Shown piece after piece: positions 9,323-20,137 of a DNA stretch of 53,185 nucleotides. Location of the stretch: NCBI GenBank assembly GCA_028698585.1, contig JAQVWG010000003.1, positions 71,131 to 124,315 on the forward strand, read 5' to 3'. Within the stretch, counting starts at the first letter, position 1. The number at the start of each line of letters is the position of its first letter. The stretch is from Clostridia bacterium. Lineage in GTDB: Bacteria > Bacillota > Clostridia > Christensenellales > CAG-314. A program made the position numbers and the translations under genes. The notes below the pieces were generated by a model. That model was not told the DNA's origin, searched no databases, and worked only from the letters and a program-made list of their open reading frames with translations.

Positions 9323-10447
9323 ATGTCTGCAGGACTATATATTCATATACCTTTTTGCGTGAGCAAATGCATATATTGTAATTTTAATTCAGGCGTGTGT
9401 GATGATTACACGCCTTATCTTGATTGTCTGTGTAATGAATTGATAATGCGCTCTGTTCGTAAGGGAAGCACCGTACATAAGAGTATCGACACGATATACT
9501 TTGGCGGTGGCACTCCCTCGCTATTGTCGAGTGGACAATTCGACAGAATAATGGATACGATATGTGCTCACTATGATGTGTCTTGTAATACTGAGATAAG
9601 TATGGAAATCAATCCTAATTCTGCCAGCCAAGACAAGATAGAACACTTTGCGATGCGTGGAGTCAACAGATTCTCTGTTGGACTTCAATGCGCAGATGAT
9701 AAGATATTAAGACTTCTTAACAGACCACACAATACTAACGACTTCGTCAATACTATCAAGATGATTAAGCAAAGTGGTGTTAACAACATCTCGGCAGACT
9801 TAATGCTAGGACTGCCTAAACAGACAAGTGAGCACGTCAAGACCAGCATAGAGTTGTGTATGTCGTATAATTTGCCACATATATCAATATATATGCTCAA
9901 AGTGGAGCGTGGCACACCACTATACAAGTTATCTAAGACTTTCAATATGCCTACTGATGATGACAGTGTCGACCTGTACGAGCAGGCTCTAGCGCTACTA
10001 TCCACATACGGATTACACAGATACGAGATAAGCAACACCGCCAAGCAGGGTTATGAGTGTCGCCATAATATCAAATATTGGGACTACTCCAACTACATCG
10101 CTGTGGGCGTGTCGGCAAGTGGGTTCGAACAGCGACTGCGCTACACTAACTTGTCAAACGTAATTAAGTATCAGCAGAAGATATCACAGTGTAAACTCCC
10201 TATATCTTATGCTAAACGAATTAAGACGGACGAACAGTATTTGGAGTACGTCATGCTCGCTTTACGCATGGATAGGGGACTGGACAAAAATACGTTCTTC
10301 GACACATTCGGCGTTACGTACGACAGCGTCTATGGTGCAAGAACTACGTTATTATGTCGACAAGGTCTAGTTACTCAGAATGCTAATATAGTCCGTGTTA
10401 CTCGCCCAACCTGCCTTAACTCTATTCTAGTTAGCCTGCTGTGTTGA
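9323..10447 (+). CDS. hemW: HemW-type radical SAM heme chaperone
   Basis: Related to oxygen-independent coproporphyrinogen oxidase but regarded as a heme-binding chaperone. The radical-SAM cluster motif CVSKCIYC occupies residues 12-19 and GGGTPSLL follows, which binds SAM. The HemN C-terminal region is present and shortened. The 374-residue length fits HemW and is shorter than HemN. GGGAGAG precedes ATG 9323. Its position between lepA and hrcA is the conserved Firmicutes place for hemW, which supports this name over true HemN. I see no other heme gene in the window. Confidence 0.9.
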   Translation: MSAGLYIHIPFCVSKCIYCNFNSGVCDDYTPYLDCLCNELIMRSVRKGSTVHKSIDTIYFGGGTPSLLSSGQFDRIMDTICAHYDVSCNTEISMEINPNSASQDKIEHFAMRGVNRFSVGLQCADDKILRLLNRPHNTNDFVNTIKMIKQSGVNNISADLMLGLPKQTSEHVKTSIELCMSYNLPHISIYMLKVERGTPLYKLSKTFNMPTDDDSVDLYEQALALLSTYGLHRYEISNTAKQGYECRHNIKYWDYSNYIAVGVSASGFEQRLRYTNLSNVIKYQQKISQCKLPISYAKRIKTDEQYLEYVMLALRMDRGLDKNTFFDTFGVTYDSVYGARTTLLCRQGLVTQNANIVRVTRPTCLNSILVSLLC

Positions 10448-10929
10448 ATGGCAGATTATCGTATTTCCTCGACGAATCGGCATTCTGTAGTGTAAGTGTG
10501 TTAGAATACTTTTTTTTGGCAACATCAAGTATACAATACCTAGCGTCGTAATATATTTCGCCATCAAGTGTTAACCCATTCTAGCTACTCTATTTAGTCG
10601 AGTGTGTGTTCTCATTAACCATGTCAATACCCTCGCTATAATATTTTTTTTAATACTGTGAATATTGTTTATAAATTAGCACATAGTATAGGTATAACAC
10701 CACCATTGTGTTTATATCCATTGTTTCCTGTGCTGTGACATAATGAATAAGTCGCATGTAGAGGGGCAATAGTTGCAAACAACGACAAGTCAAGCAACAC
10801 TTGGCCCTGTTCGCTAGCGGGTCATAAGCGAGATAAGTGATTGCATGCGCCAGATAAGAACTCGAGATTTTTTCCTAGCTAATGCGAGAAAAAAAATCGA
10901 GATTCTTACAAAAATGTGGCACAAAGTAC

Positions 10930-10958
10930 TTGACACGAATTATAGGTGGTGTTATATT
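10930..10958 (+). promoter_or_regulatory. Sigma-A promoter of the hrcA heat-shock operon
   Basis: -35 TTGACA (10930-10935, 6 of 6), spacer 17 nt, -10 TATATT (10953-10958, 5 of 6). The predicted start of transcription falls just before the CIRCE element. Confidence 0.85.
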
Positions 10959-10969
10959 CTACCTGATAA

Positions 10970-10996
10970 TTAGCACTCTTACTGCTCGATTGCTAG
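10970..10996 (+). promoter_or_regulatory. CIRCE operator (HrcA binding site)
   Basis: TTAGCACTC-N9-GATTGCTAG. The left arm matches the CIRCE consensus fully and the right arm matches 7 of 9 (consensus GAGTGCTAA). It overlaps the probable transcription start, so HrcA bound here would block the operon until heat stress titrates GroEL away from HrcA. This is established for the family; its use here is inference from position. Confidence 0.85.
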
Positions 10997-11043
10997 CACT
11001 AGCACAGATATGAGCAACAATAGAACTTACGGGAGGTATGACG

Positions 11044-12087
11044 GTGGCACTATCTGACAGGAAAAAGAAGATACTTTGTTCAGTCGTAGACGGATATATT
11101 GAGACTGCCAACCCAGTATCGAGTAAAGATATACAACAGCGCTGTTTACCAGACTGCTCCTCGGCTACTATACGCAATGAGTTGTCGGCATTAGAGAGTA
11201 TGGGCTACCTAGTTCAGCCACACGTGTCAGCAGGTAGGGCACCATCTGCCAAGGCATTCAGGCTATATGTAGATGAGTTGATGGATAATGAGCGATTGAC
11301 CGATAAAGAGATAGAGTTGATAAACACGTACTTTAATCATCAAATTGACTCAGTAGAGGATATGGTCGAGAGCGTTGCCAAGGTGTTGACCAGTATTACC
11401 AACTACACTTCGGTGGTAGTTAAAGGGCATAACAATCAAGAGAGAGTAGATCAGATCAGACTGCTTAAACTAGCTGACAGTGCACTAGTGGTCATAGTGA
11501 CCGACTCCAGTATCTACAAGGACAGTTTTATTGACCTGCCCAAGAATATAGATACTAAATGGGTGGATAGAGCAGAAAAATGGCTCAACAAGATATTCAG
11601 TAACCACACGTTCGAGCAGATAGCCAATCAAGGTAATATTGATAACATTATTTCAGAGGATTTTGCAATCTACCGTACTATATGCAGTAAAGTTTTGGCA
11701 ATACTAATTAAGATGAACTCCAACAGCAAGTACGACGTCATCACCGAGGGTGCAGATAAGATATTCGAGCATCCAGAGTATGATGACCCGCAGAAGGCCA
11801 AGAGTTTTATCAGCACAATTGAACACAAGGAGCAACTGGCTGAATTGCTCAGTAATAAGGACGGTTTAGCATACAGTATCAAGATATGCGAGGAGGATGA
11901 ACATATACCCAGTGGCTGCTCGGTGGTGTCTGCCTCAATCAACCTTAAGGATAAGACTGTAGGTAGTGCAGGAGTCATAGGGCCAGTGCGTATGAATTAC
12001 AAGAAGGTATTGTCCGTACTAGACCACATTAATAAATTGCTTGATGATATAATAAGTAACGATTCGGGAGATGATGAACAAGTATGA
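11044..12087 (+). CDS. hrcA: Heat-inducible transcription repressor HrcA
   Basis: Represses the operon it heads by binding CIRCE. The N-terminal winged helix begins LSDRKKKILCSVVDGYIE; the rest is the GAF-like and dimerisation region. I take GTG 11044 as start: the GGGAGGT ribosome site runs directly into ATG 11038 with no spacing, while GTG 11044 is 6 nt beyond it and gives the usual HrcA opening. Product 347 residues, normal. The stop overlaps the grpE start (ATGA). The protein and its operator form a closed autoregulatory circuit. Confidence 0.93.
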   Translation: MALSDRKKKILCSVVDGYIETANPVSSKDIQQRCLPDCSSATIRNELSALESMGYLVQPHVSAGRAPSAKAFRLYVDELMDNERLTDKEIELINTYFNHQIDSVEDMVESVAKVLTSITNYTSVVVKGHNNQERVDQIRLLKLADSALVVIVTDSSIYKDSFIDLPKNIDTKWVDRAEKWLNKIFSNHTFEQIANQGNIDNIISEDFAIYRTICSKVLAILIKMNSNSKYDVITEGADKIFEHPEYDDPQKAKSFISTIEHKEQLAELLSNKDGLAYSIKICEEDEHIPSGCSVVSASINLKDKTVGSAGVIGPVRMNYKKVLSVLDHINKLLDDIISNDSGDDEQV

Positions 12088-12794
12088 GTAAACAAGATAA
12101 GAACAAGGATAACACAGAGCAGACTACTCAAAAGGAACAGACAACACAGCGTGCGCAGGCCACTCAGCAAACAGACCAGCAGGTCAATAATGACGCAGCA
12201 CAAGAGCGCGATACGACTAACGATGACACTTCAACTGATAATCAGCAGGGTCAAGAGCCCAAAATTAAACTAGAAGACTTATCGATAGAGCAGTTGCGCA
12301 ATATTTGTGCTTTTCAACAGCAATTACATGACGCCCTAGCCAAGGAAAACGAGCAACTTATCGCTAAACAGGACGAACTGCGCAAGTTACTAGCCAAGGA
12401 TAACAGTTATCTAGATCAGTTAGTGGCCATTAAGGCAGACTTCGACAGTTACAAGCTACGCATAAGGGCAGATGCCGAACAGTACAGAGAGGAAGGAGTG
12501 CTTAAGGCAATCGAAAAAGTTTTTCCGTTCATCGACACGCTAGAAAAAGCGCGAGTAGACATTAAGGACGGCAAAGCATTCGAGCTTATATACAGACAGT
12601 TCTGTAAAGTGCTATTCGAGATGGGCATTACAGAGCTAGAAGTGCTTAATAAGCCCTTCAACCCACAGACTGCCAATGCATTAGCAGAGAGAGAGGTACA
12701 AGAACGCAAGGGCGAAGTGATTGAAGTGTACCAAAAAGGATTCATGTATAAAGACAAGGTTATAAGGTATGCACAAGTCATAGTCGGTAAATAA
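12084..12794 (+). CDS. grpE: Nucleotide exchange factor GrpE
   Basis: Releases ADP from DnaK. The first 60 or so residues are a low-complexity Q/T/D-rich tail, followed by the long coiled coil (LAKENEQLIAKQDELRKLL) and the C-terminal beta domain with the family signature (GITELEVLNKPFNPQTANAL). 236 residues, slightly long because of the tail. It overlaps hrcA by 4 nt, so translation is coupled. Regulation is by the upstream CIRCE promoter. Confidence 0.95.
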   Translation: MSKQDKNKDNTEQTTQKEQTTQRAQATQQTDQQVNNDAAQERDTTNDDTSTDNQQGQEPKIKLEDLSIEQLRNICAFQQQLHDALAKENEQLIAKQDELRKLLAKDNSYLDQLVAIKADFDSYKLRIRADAEQYREEGVLKAIEKVFPFIDTLEKARVDIKDGKAFELIYRQFCKVLFEMGITELEVLNKPFNPQTANALAEREVQERKGEVIEVYQKGFMYKDKVIRYAQVIVGK

Positions 12795-12930
12795 TGCGGG
12801 TGCATCACGATAATTATTACGCAGTCAATACACAATAATAACAGAATGTTCGATATATAACGCACAAGACAACAACTAACAACAACAATTATAAATTAGT
12901 AAATAATTAATTATTTGATATAGGAGATGA

Positions 12931-14757
<1,827 letters not shown>

Positions 14758-14789
14758 TCAGTGATACAACGATAAACTTACAAGACAAT

Positions 14790-14826
14790 CCTAGCAAGTG
14801 GTAAATGCACTTGCTAGGCTGTTTTG
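14790..14826 (+). terminator. Strong hairpin between dnaK and dnaJ
   Basis: Perfect 11-bp stem CCTAGCAAGTG / CACTTGCTAGG with a 7-nt loop, followed only by CTGTTTTGTTG. With such an interrupted T tract it may be a partial terminator or an RNA-stabilising hairpin that lowers dnaJ expression relative to dnaK. Confidence 0.65.
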
Positions 14827-14880
14827 TTGACAACGACTACGCTCAATCCAAGTCGTTATAACATACATAACAGGGTAAAT

Positions 14881-16008
14881 ATGGCTAATAAAGACTATTA
14901 CAAAATACTAGGTGTTGACAAGTCTGCCAGCGAGGCAGAGATTAAGACGGCTTTTCGCAGACTGGCTAAACAATATCACCCAGACCTTAACCCCAATAAT
15001 AAGGAAGCGGCAGAGAAGTTCAAGGAATGTAACGAGGCATACTCTGTACTATCTGACGCAGAGAAAAGGGGTCGGTACGACAGGGGCGAGTTAGACATGA
15101 GCAACATGGGTGCTGGTGGATTCTCAGGCGCTGGATTCTCAGGACAGGGATTCGAAGATATATTCGATATTTTTTCATCATTCATGGGTGGCTCAAGTCG
15201 AAGAACCGGCGCACGTTCAACGGCAAGCATAGGGCATGACGTAAGGCAATCAGCAACACTGACATTTATGGAAATGGCACTGGGGTGCAAAAAAACTATT
15301 GCTTTTTCGAGATATGAGAGATGTCCTGCATGTAACGGTACGGGTGCAAAGGACGCTAGTAGCGTGCATACATGCGACAAGTGTCATGGCAGTGGGCGAC
15401 TATCTCGTCAGCAACAGACGATATTCGGTGTACAGATGACGCAGACGGTATGTGATAAATGTGATGGAACAGGTACTATAATCACTGCAACATGCCCGAC
15501 ATGTGGCGGTAAGGGGCTATACCTTGCCAAGAAAAGTATCAATATAACCATCCCTGCAGGCGTTGACGATGGAACGACACTACAGTTTTCTGGCGAGGGG
15601 CACTCTTCTCGCTCTGTAAATGGGCGCAACGGCAACTTACTCCTCGAGATAAGGGTAGAACGGAGTAAGGTGTTTTCACGGGACGGACTGGATGTTATAT
15701 GTGAGTTGCCCATATCCGTTACAACTGCAGCACTGGGTGGAGAGATAGAGGTACCCACATTATCTGGCATTCAGTTGCAGAGGATTCCAGAGGGCACAGC
15801 CAATGGCGAAGTATTCTCCTTCCGTGGCAAGGGCATTCGCACTGCTCGTGGAGTGGGCACGCTATACGTCCGTGTAGTGATAGAATCACCCAAGGGGCTC
15901 AGCAGAGCGCAGAGGGAAATGCTCTCTACATTTGACCGTCAGTCAACAATGCGCAATTACCCACGTAGATCTGCTATGCTGGATGAGATTAGTAAACTAT
16001 ATAAGTAA
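14881..16008 (+). CDS. dnaJ: Chaperone DnaJ (Hsp40)
   Basis: Stimulates DnaK ATPase and delivers substrates. The J domain carries HPD at residues 33-35; a Gly/Phe-rich linker follows ([15 protein letters not shown]), then four zinc-binding CxxCxGxG motifs (CPACNGTG from 148, [24 protein letters not shown]) and the C-terminal substrate domains. 375 residues, a full type I DnaJ. I chose ATG 14881, which opens [12 protein letters not shown]; the frame is open 19 codons upstream but that part is not conserved. The ribosome site is weak (AGGG). Confidence 0.97.
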   Translation: MANKDYYKILGVDKSASEAEIKTAFRRLAKQYHPDLNPNNKEAAEKFKECNEAYSVLSDAEKRGRYDRGELDMSNMGAGGFSGAGFSGQGFEDIFDIFSSFMGGSSRRTGARSTASIGHDVRQSATLTFMEMALGCKKTIAFSRYERCPACNGTGAKDASSVHTCDKCHGSGRLSRQQQTIFGVQMTQTVCDKCDGTGTIITATCPTCGGKGLYLAKKSINITIPAGVDDGTTLQFSGEGHSSRSVNGRNGNLLLEIRVERSKVFSRDGLDVICELPISVTTAALGGEIEVPTLSGIQLQRIPEGTANGEVFSFRGKGIRTARGVGTLYVRVVIESPKGLSRAQREMLSTFDRQSTMRNYPRRSAMLDEISKLYK

Positions 16009-16084
16009 TCAGCCAATAATTGTGCGTACGCACCTTATATGCATTGTACTAATTAATATACACACTTAACTATATTCAACAATT

Positions 16085-16111
16085 AATGACTCGCTATGAG
16101 TCATTTTTTTT
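16085..16111 (+). terminator. Terminator of the heat-shock operon
   Basis: Perfect 8-bp stem AATGACTC / GAGTCATT with a 5-nt loop and eight T, 77 nt after the dnaJ stop. Confidence 0.9.
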
Positions 16112-16153
16112 CCCTATATGCGCTAGTTATACATAAATCGACGTTATTTGTAC

Positions 16154-16182
16154 TTTACAACTAATAAAGATTTTGATATAAT
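16154..16182 (+). promoter_or_regulatory. Promoter of the padR-prmA-rsmE unit
   Basis: -35 TTTACA (16154-16159), 17-nt spacer, extended -10 TGATATAAT ending in a perfect TATAAT (16177-16182). It lies downstream of the dnaJ terminator, so these genes are separate from heat-shock control. Confidence 0.8.
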
Positions 16183-16245
16183 TATTACAGACATAGCAAA
16201 ATAGATACATACTAATAACACAGATTATTGATAGGAGGCATAATT

Positions 16246-16572
16246 ATGACTATATCTAGTGATTTTTTGAGGGGAAGCATAGATACCATTGTGCTGGCAT
16301 GTCTGCTCAACGGCAGGAAGTACGGCAACGAAATAAGGCGTGAGATTGAGGCCAAGACAGACAGCCTATATGTACCTAATGAGCAGAGCCTATACTCAGC
16401 ATATCACAGACTGGAGGATATGGGCTGTATTAAGGGTAGTTGGGGTGCAGAGACAGCCGGCGCAACTCGCAAGTATTACGAGATAACTCAAGAAGGGCGC
16501 AGATTCTACCTCGCCAATATCGCCAGTTGGGAGAACGCCAAGAAACTCATAGACATATTGATTAAGGAGTAA
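16246..16572 (+). CDS. PadR-family transcriptional regulator
   Basis: A 108-residue winged-helix protein with the PadR pattern: DTIVLACLLNGRKYGNEI, the recognition helix region (NEQSLYSAYHRLEDMGCI) and the wing (TRKYYEITQEG). PadR proteins usually repress their own gene and a nearby transporter or stress gene. Here the next gene is prmA, 11 nt on, so it may autoregulate a unit that includes ribosomal methyltransferases. AGGAGG lies 7 nt before ATG 16246, which decides the start over an ATG six codons upstream. It interrupts the usual dnaJ-prmA adjacency. Ligand unknown. Confidence 0.85.
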   Translation: MTISSDFLRGSIDTIVLACLLNGRKYGNEIRREIEAKTDSLYVPNEQSLYSAYHRLEDMGCIKGSWGAETAGATRKYYEITQEGRRFYLANIASWENAKKLIDILIKE

Positions 16573-16583
16573 TAGATTATACC

Positions 16584-17489
16584 ATGAAGTTCTATGAGAT
16601 AGCAGTGCATTGTACTACCACCGACAGTGAGATAGTAGCAGACATTGTGACCGAGATAACGTCGCAGAATGTCGCTATATACGATCAGAACGACTGGAAT
16701 AATCTCAAGTTCGAATACATAGATACTCATAGCGTCATCATGCCTGTGGATTGCGTGGTGTGTGGGTTTACTTCGCCAACCAATCTAGATAATTGTATGT
16801 CACAGATAAGTAATAAACTAACACCCTTATTAGGCACGGTTAGAATATCAACCAGACTACTTGATGACCTAGACTGGAAAGATAGTTGGAAAGCGTATTT
16901 CGTTCCTTTGCTGATAGGCAATATTGTCATACTTCCACTATGGGAGAAGAGTAAGCAAGAGCAATATTTACAGGCAGGTTACAAGTGCGTACTCATTGAT
17001 ACTTCTATGGCATTCGGCACAGGACAACACAGCACGACTGCTGGCTGTATCGAGATGATACAACGGTTAGATATGTTAGATAAGAGCGTAATTGATGTCG
17101 GCTGTGGAAGCGGTATACTGTCTATTGTAGCAACTGCGTTAGGCGCAACCAGTGTACAGGCATTAGACTATGACCGAGAAGCAGTCTTAACAACTGTTAA
17201 TAATGTTAATCTTAACAGATGCGAGGACAGTATTACTGTCAAACAGAGTAATTTACTGGACAATGTAACAGGTAAGTGCGATATTCTGCTTGCCAACATT
17301 ACAGCAGATATATTGACAACGCTGTTCTGTTACATAGATAAGGTATTGTCGCCAGATAGCAAGGTAGTGTTATCGGGTATAGTGGATAATCAAGTGCAAC
17401 ACATTATTGACCTGTACAGCAGTAAACTGACTTACGTAGATGAGATAGTCAAGGGGGAGTGGCACACACTTCTATTTTGTGGTAAATAA
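16584..17489 (+). CDS. prmA: Ribosomal protein L11 methyltransferase
   Basis: Trimethylates L11 using S-adenosylmethionine. The signature FGTGQHSTT precedes the SAM motif DVGCGSGILSI, and the NILLAN-like catalytic region reads CDILLANITADIL. The N-terminal third is the L11-recognition domain. 301 residues, normal. Its ribosome site (AAGGAG) lies inside the padR stop region. The rsmE start follows its stop by 2 nt, the conserved pair. Confidence 0.93.
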   Translation: MKFYEIAVHCTTTDSEIVADIVTEITSQNVAIYDQNDWNNLKFEYIDTHSVIMPVDCVVCGFTSPTNLDNCMSQISNKLTPLLGTVRISTRLLDDLDWKDSWKAYFVPLLIGNIVILPLWEKSKQEQYLQAGYKCVLIDTSMAFGTGQHSTTAGCIEMIQRLDMLDKSVIDVGCGSGILSIVATALGATSVQALDYDREAVLTTVNNVNLNRCEDSITVKQSNLLDNVTGKCDILLANITADILTTLFCYIDKVLSPDSKVVLSGIVDNQVQHIIDLYSSKLTYVDEIVKGEWHTLLFCGK

Positions 17490-17491
17490 TT

Positions 17492-18217
17492 ATGGGACAA
17501 TACCGAAGATTTTTTGCATTACCCAGTGAGAGGGTGAGCCAAGATAGGATACGTCTAGTTAGTCAGTATAATCATATTGCGAGGGTGTTGCGCTGTAAGG
17601 TAGGGGATAGAGTCATCATCAACTTCAATGATGGCATTGACAACCTGTGCGCTATCACCGATGTAGATGAGCATGCAGTGTATATGGACATATTAGATAG
17701 TAACGTAAATGATAACGAGAATACAATTGATATTACTCTATTCGTCGGGTGTTTAAAGGGTGGCAATATGGATTTGGTCATACAGAAGGCTGTTGAATTG
17801 GGTGCTAATAACATTATACCGTTTACCAGTAGATTCTCAATCAGCAGTGTGGACGCCAAAAAAGCCGAGCGACTGAGTAAGATATGTATGGAGGCGGGCA
17901 AGCAGTGTGGCAGAGCCATACGGATAGACATACAGCCCTCAATAACTTTTGACCAAGTAATTGACAGACTTAATATCTATGACAAAGTGCTGTTTTGTTA
18001 CGAAAAGGGTGGTGTACCCATAGCTCAGGCGTTACAGGGCGACGTTAACAGTCTGGCAGTGATTGTCGGTAGCGAGGGAGGTTTTGCAGATAGCGAGGCA
18101 GATGCCGTACAACATCACGCAGTAACGGTCGGGCTCGGACGAAGAATACTACGTGCAGAAACTGCGTCATTCTATGCACTATCCGTCATTGACTCCTTGC
18201 TCAACAGTGCTCATTAG
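17492..18217 (+). CDS. rsmE: 16S rRNA m3U1498 methyltransferase RsmE
   Basis: SPOUT-class methyltransferase that methylates U1498 of 16S rRNA. The N-terminal PUA-like part starts MGQYRRFFALPSERV; the knotted SAM site shows VIVGSEGGF and LGRRILRAETA near the end. 241 residues, typical. It follows prmA with a 2-nt gap and weak ribosome site, so translation is probably coupled. Confidence 0.94.
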   Translation: MGQYRRFFALPSERVSQDRIRLVSQYNHIARVLRCKVGDRVIINFNDGIDNLCAITDVDEHAVYMDILDSNVNDNENTIDITLFVGCLKGGNMDLVIQKAVELGANNIIPFTSRFSISSVDAKKAERLSKICMEAGKQCGRAIRIDIQPSITFDQVIDRLNIYDKVLFCYEKGGVPIAQALQGDVNSLAVIVGSEGGFADSEADAVQHHAVTVGLGRRILRAETASFYALSVIDSLLNSAH

Positions 18218-18471
18218 TGTGATACAATCTGTGCTTCTTGATAACATCAATCTATTTAGATTGTGTCAGTGAGCAAGGTTAATGCAATCGCTCAATTTAT
18301 AGAGAACAGTAGGCAGGTAGATTTGTCGTTATTAAACGAAATTAAGTAGAACATCTGCAATCATTTTTAACATATTTACTACTGATACTGCTGTCGCACC
18401 ACATTTAATTATCGACTAATTAACCGTACACAAGCACATAATTCACATACTGGGTAAACAATATAATACAA
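18218..18471. other. Non-coding spacer after rsmE
   Basis: No gene is visible. A short hairpin CAATCT-ATTT-AGATTG lies near 18249-18264 without a T tract. From 18411 the sequence becomes the upstream copy of the mtaB leader. Confidence 0.4.
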
Positions 18472-18733
18472 ATGTCAAATAGAATTATCAGCAAAAATGT
18501 TATAATCAGCGTCTTCACACTTGGCTGTAGGACCACCCTAACTATACAGTAACTGCCTGATTATGTCCAGTATTCACCTACTGGCGCTATCTCACCACAA
18601 GGGAAAATCGACTAAATAGTCGTAACACAAGCACATAATTTAATAATGGGTAATCAATATAATACAAATGTCAAATACAATTAATAGTAAAAACATTATA
18701 ATCAGCGTCTTCACACTTGGCTGTAAAACCAAC
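18411..18733 (+). repeat. Diverged duplication of the mtaB 5' end, 196-bp offset
   Basis: The segment 18411-18530 is repeated imperfectly at 18607-18730. It covers the leader (ATCGACTAA... AATATAATACAA) and the first 20 codons of mtaB. The copies differ by many substitutions and small indels, so the duplication is old. The downstream copy is the working one. Confidence 0.9.
18472..18552 (+). pseudogene. Truncated second copy of the mtaB start
   Basis: ATG 18472 opens a 26-codon frame whose first 19 residues match the mtaB N-terminus except for four changes (R for T4, I for N6, V for I10 among them), including VIISVFTLGC. It then leaves the homology and stops at 18550-18552. It retains the first cluster cysteine but nothing else. 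It is best read as a duplication relic; a leader-peptide role is possible but not shown. Confidence 0.8.
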
Positions 18734-20137
18734 TATTATGAGTCAGGTCAAATAGTCAACTGGCTACTTACTGCCGGCTACGAAGCAATTGAAGGGCTTA
18801 AATGGGCAGACATTTACGTTATCAACACCTGTGCTATTACTAAAGAGGCAGAAAGTAAGTCAAGACAGGCAATAGCAAGAGCACGCAAAATCAATCCTGA
18901 CTGTGTGTGTTTTATAGTAGGTTGCGCCAGCCACAAGAATGCCGAGCAGTTCAAGTCGATAGACAATGTGCAGTTAATACTCGGTAACGAGAACAAGTTG
19001 CACGTGGTAGAATGTATAGATAAGTATATCATCGATAACTTCTCTATCAATCACTCAACCAACGCGGTTAAACCATCTTATACAATCGACACCCATGACT
19101 CAACCACGCAACCTGATTGTATGAGTGATATTCCGCGAGAAGTCGTACAGTCACACTCCAACGAACAACGCACAGTACAGGACAGTCTAACCCAACTTGT
19201 GCATGAATCTAACGCAGGAGTAAATAGTGCCGACACTAATGCTTTACTCACCGACTACCCTTGCTACACACACTTAATAGACGCTACTCAAGGGCACACT
19301 AGAGCATTCATCAAGATTCAGGACGGGTGTAATAATTATTGTTCTTACTGTATCGTGCCGTATCTACGCTCTCGCTCTCGCTCTCGCTCGCTTGACAGTA
19401 TTATGAGCGAAGTGAATGCTAACTCTAGTGCAGATGAGATAGTGTTAATCGGCATAGATATATCGCAGTACGGACTAGACATCAATACAACACTTGCCCA
19501 ACTGCTTACAGCCATGCAGACCTATAAGGGAAGAGTAAGGCTAGGCAGTCTATACTGTAACTGCATTGATAGTACGCTACTCGAATCTATGTCCATAAAT
19601 GCATGTAAACATTTCCACCTGTCACTGCAAAGTGGCTGTGACCGCACTCTTATCAGCATGAACAGACGCTACACTACACAACAGTATGCAGACTGTGTAC
19701 AACTGATTCGCAGTTATTACCCAAATGCAGGTATTACAACGGATATAATCGTTGGATTTAGTGGCGAAAGTGACGAGGATTTCAACAGTACAGTGCAGTT
19801 TGTCCGCCGAATGCAATTTAGCGACATACACATTTTCCCTTACAGTCCACGAGAGGGTACGCGAGCGTACGGCCTGCCTAGACCGACGAGCGCCGTAGTT
19901 AAGGACAGAGTTAATACACTAACTGCAGTTAAACGGGCACTTAAACGAGAGTTTATTGCAAGACAACTTGCTCTAGGCAAGGCAACTGTGCTTATCGAAG
20001 AATACAAGAACGGTTACTACGTGGGCTATACGGACAACTATGTCAAGGTATTCGTTAAATCACCACATACTATTACTGGCATAGTAGAGTGCACGTTGCT
20101 TAATTGTGATGATAACGGCATATACGCACAACCGTAA
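18668..20137 (+). CDS. mtaB: tRNA t6A37 methylthiotransferase MtaB
   Basis: Converts t6A37 to ms2t6A in ANN-decoding tRNAs. The N-terminal UPF0004 domain has its cluster cysteines at 19, 55 and 86; the radical-SAM motif is CNNYCSYC (C221, C225, C228); a TRAM domain ends the protein. 489 residues, longer than the usual 430-450 because of a polar low-complexity linker at about 125-205 between the two domains. An (RS)4 stretch at 234-241 is encoded by a CGCTCT microsatellite. There is no clear Shine-Dalgarno; TATAAT lies only 4 nt before the ATG. Both ends of the gene have echoes nearby. Confidence 0.93.
   Translation: MSNTINSKNIIISVFTLGCKTNYYESGQIVNWLLTAGYEAIEGLKWADIYVINTCAITKEAESKSRQAIARARKINPDCVCFIVGCASHKNAEQFKSIDNVQLILGNENKLHVVECIDKYIIDNFSINHSTNAVKPSYTIDTHDSTTQPDCMSDIPREVVQSHSNEQRTVQDSLTQLVHESNAGVNSADTNALLTDYPCYTHLIDATQGHTRAFIKIQDGCNNYCSYCIVPYLRSRSRSRSLDSIMSEVNANSSADEIVLIGIDISQYGLDINTTLAQLLTAMQTYKGRVRLGSLYCNCIDSTLLESMSINACKHFHLSLQSGCDRTLISMNRRYTTQQYADCVQLIRSYYPNAGITTDIIVGFSGESDEDFNSTVQFVRRMQFSDIHIFPYSPREGTRAYGLPRPTSAVVKDRVNTLTAVKRALKREFIARQLALGKATVLIEEYKNGYYVGYTDNYVKVFVKSPHTITGIVECTLLNCDDNGIYAQP

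Larger units (their letters stand above)
10448..11043. other. Long leader and control region upstream of hrcA
   Basis: No gene is visible. An imperfect inverted repeat (10856-10873 against 10889-10907) has A/T-rich arms ending in runs of T and A, so it could terminate transcription in either direction just before the hrcA promoter. Downstream lie the promoter and CIRCE operator listed separately. The first 400 nt hold only T runs (near 10509 and 10643). Confidence 0.55.

Noticed and set aside
10120-10140. GGTTCGAAC motif suggesting a tRNA
   Set aside because: It is inside the hemW coding frame and no cloverleaf can be drawn around it. I found no tRNA in the window.
18653-18668. Leaderless promoter for mtaB (TATAAT 4 nt before ATG)
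   Set aside because: No -35 at the right distance and the start would fall within the first codon; kept only as a remark in the mtaB entry.
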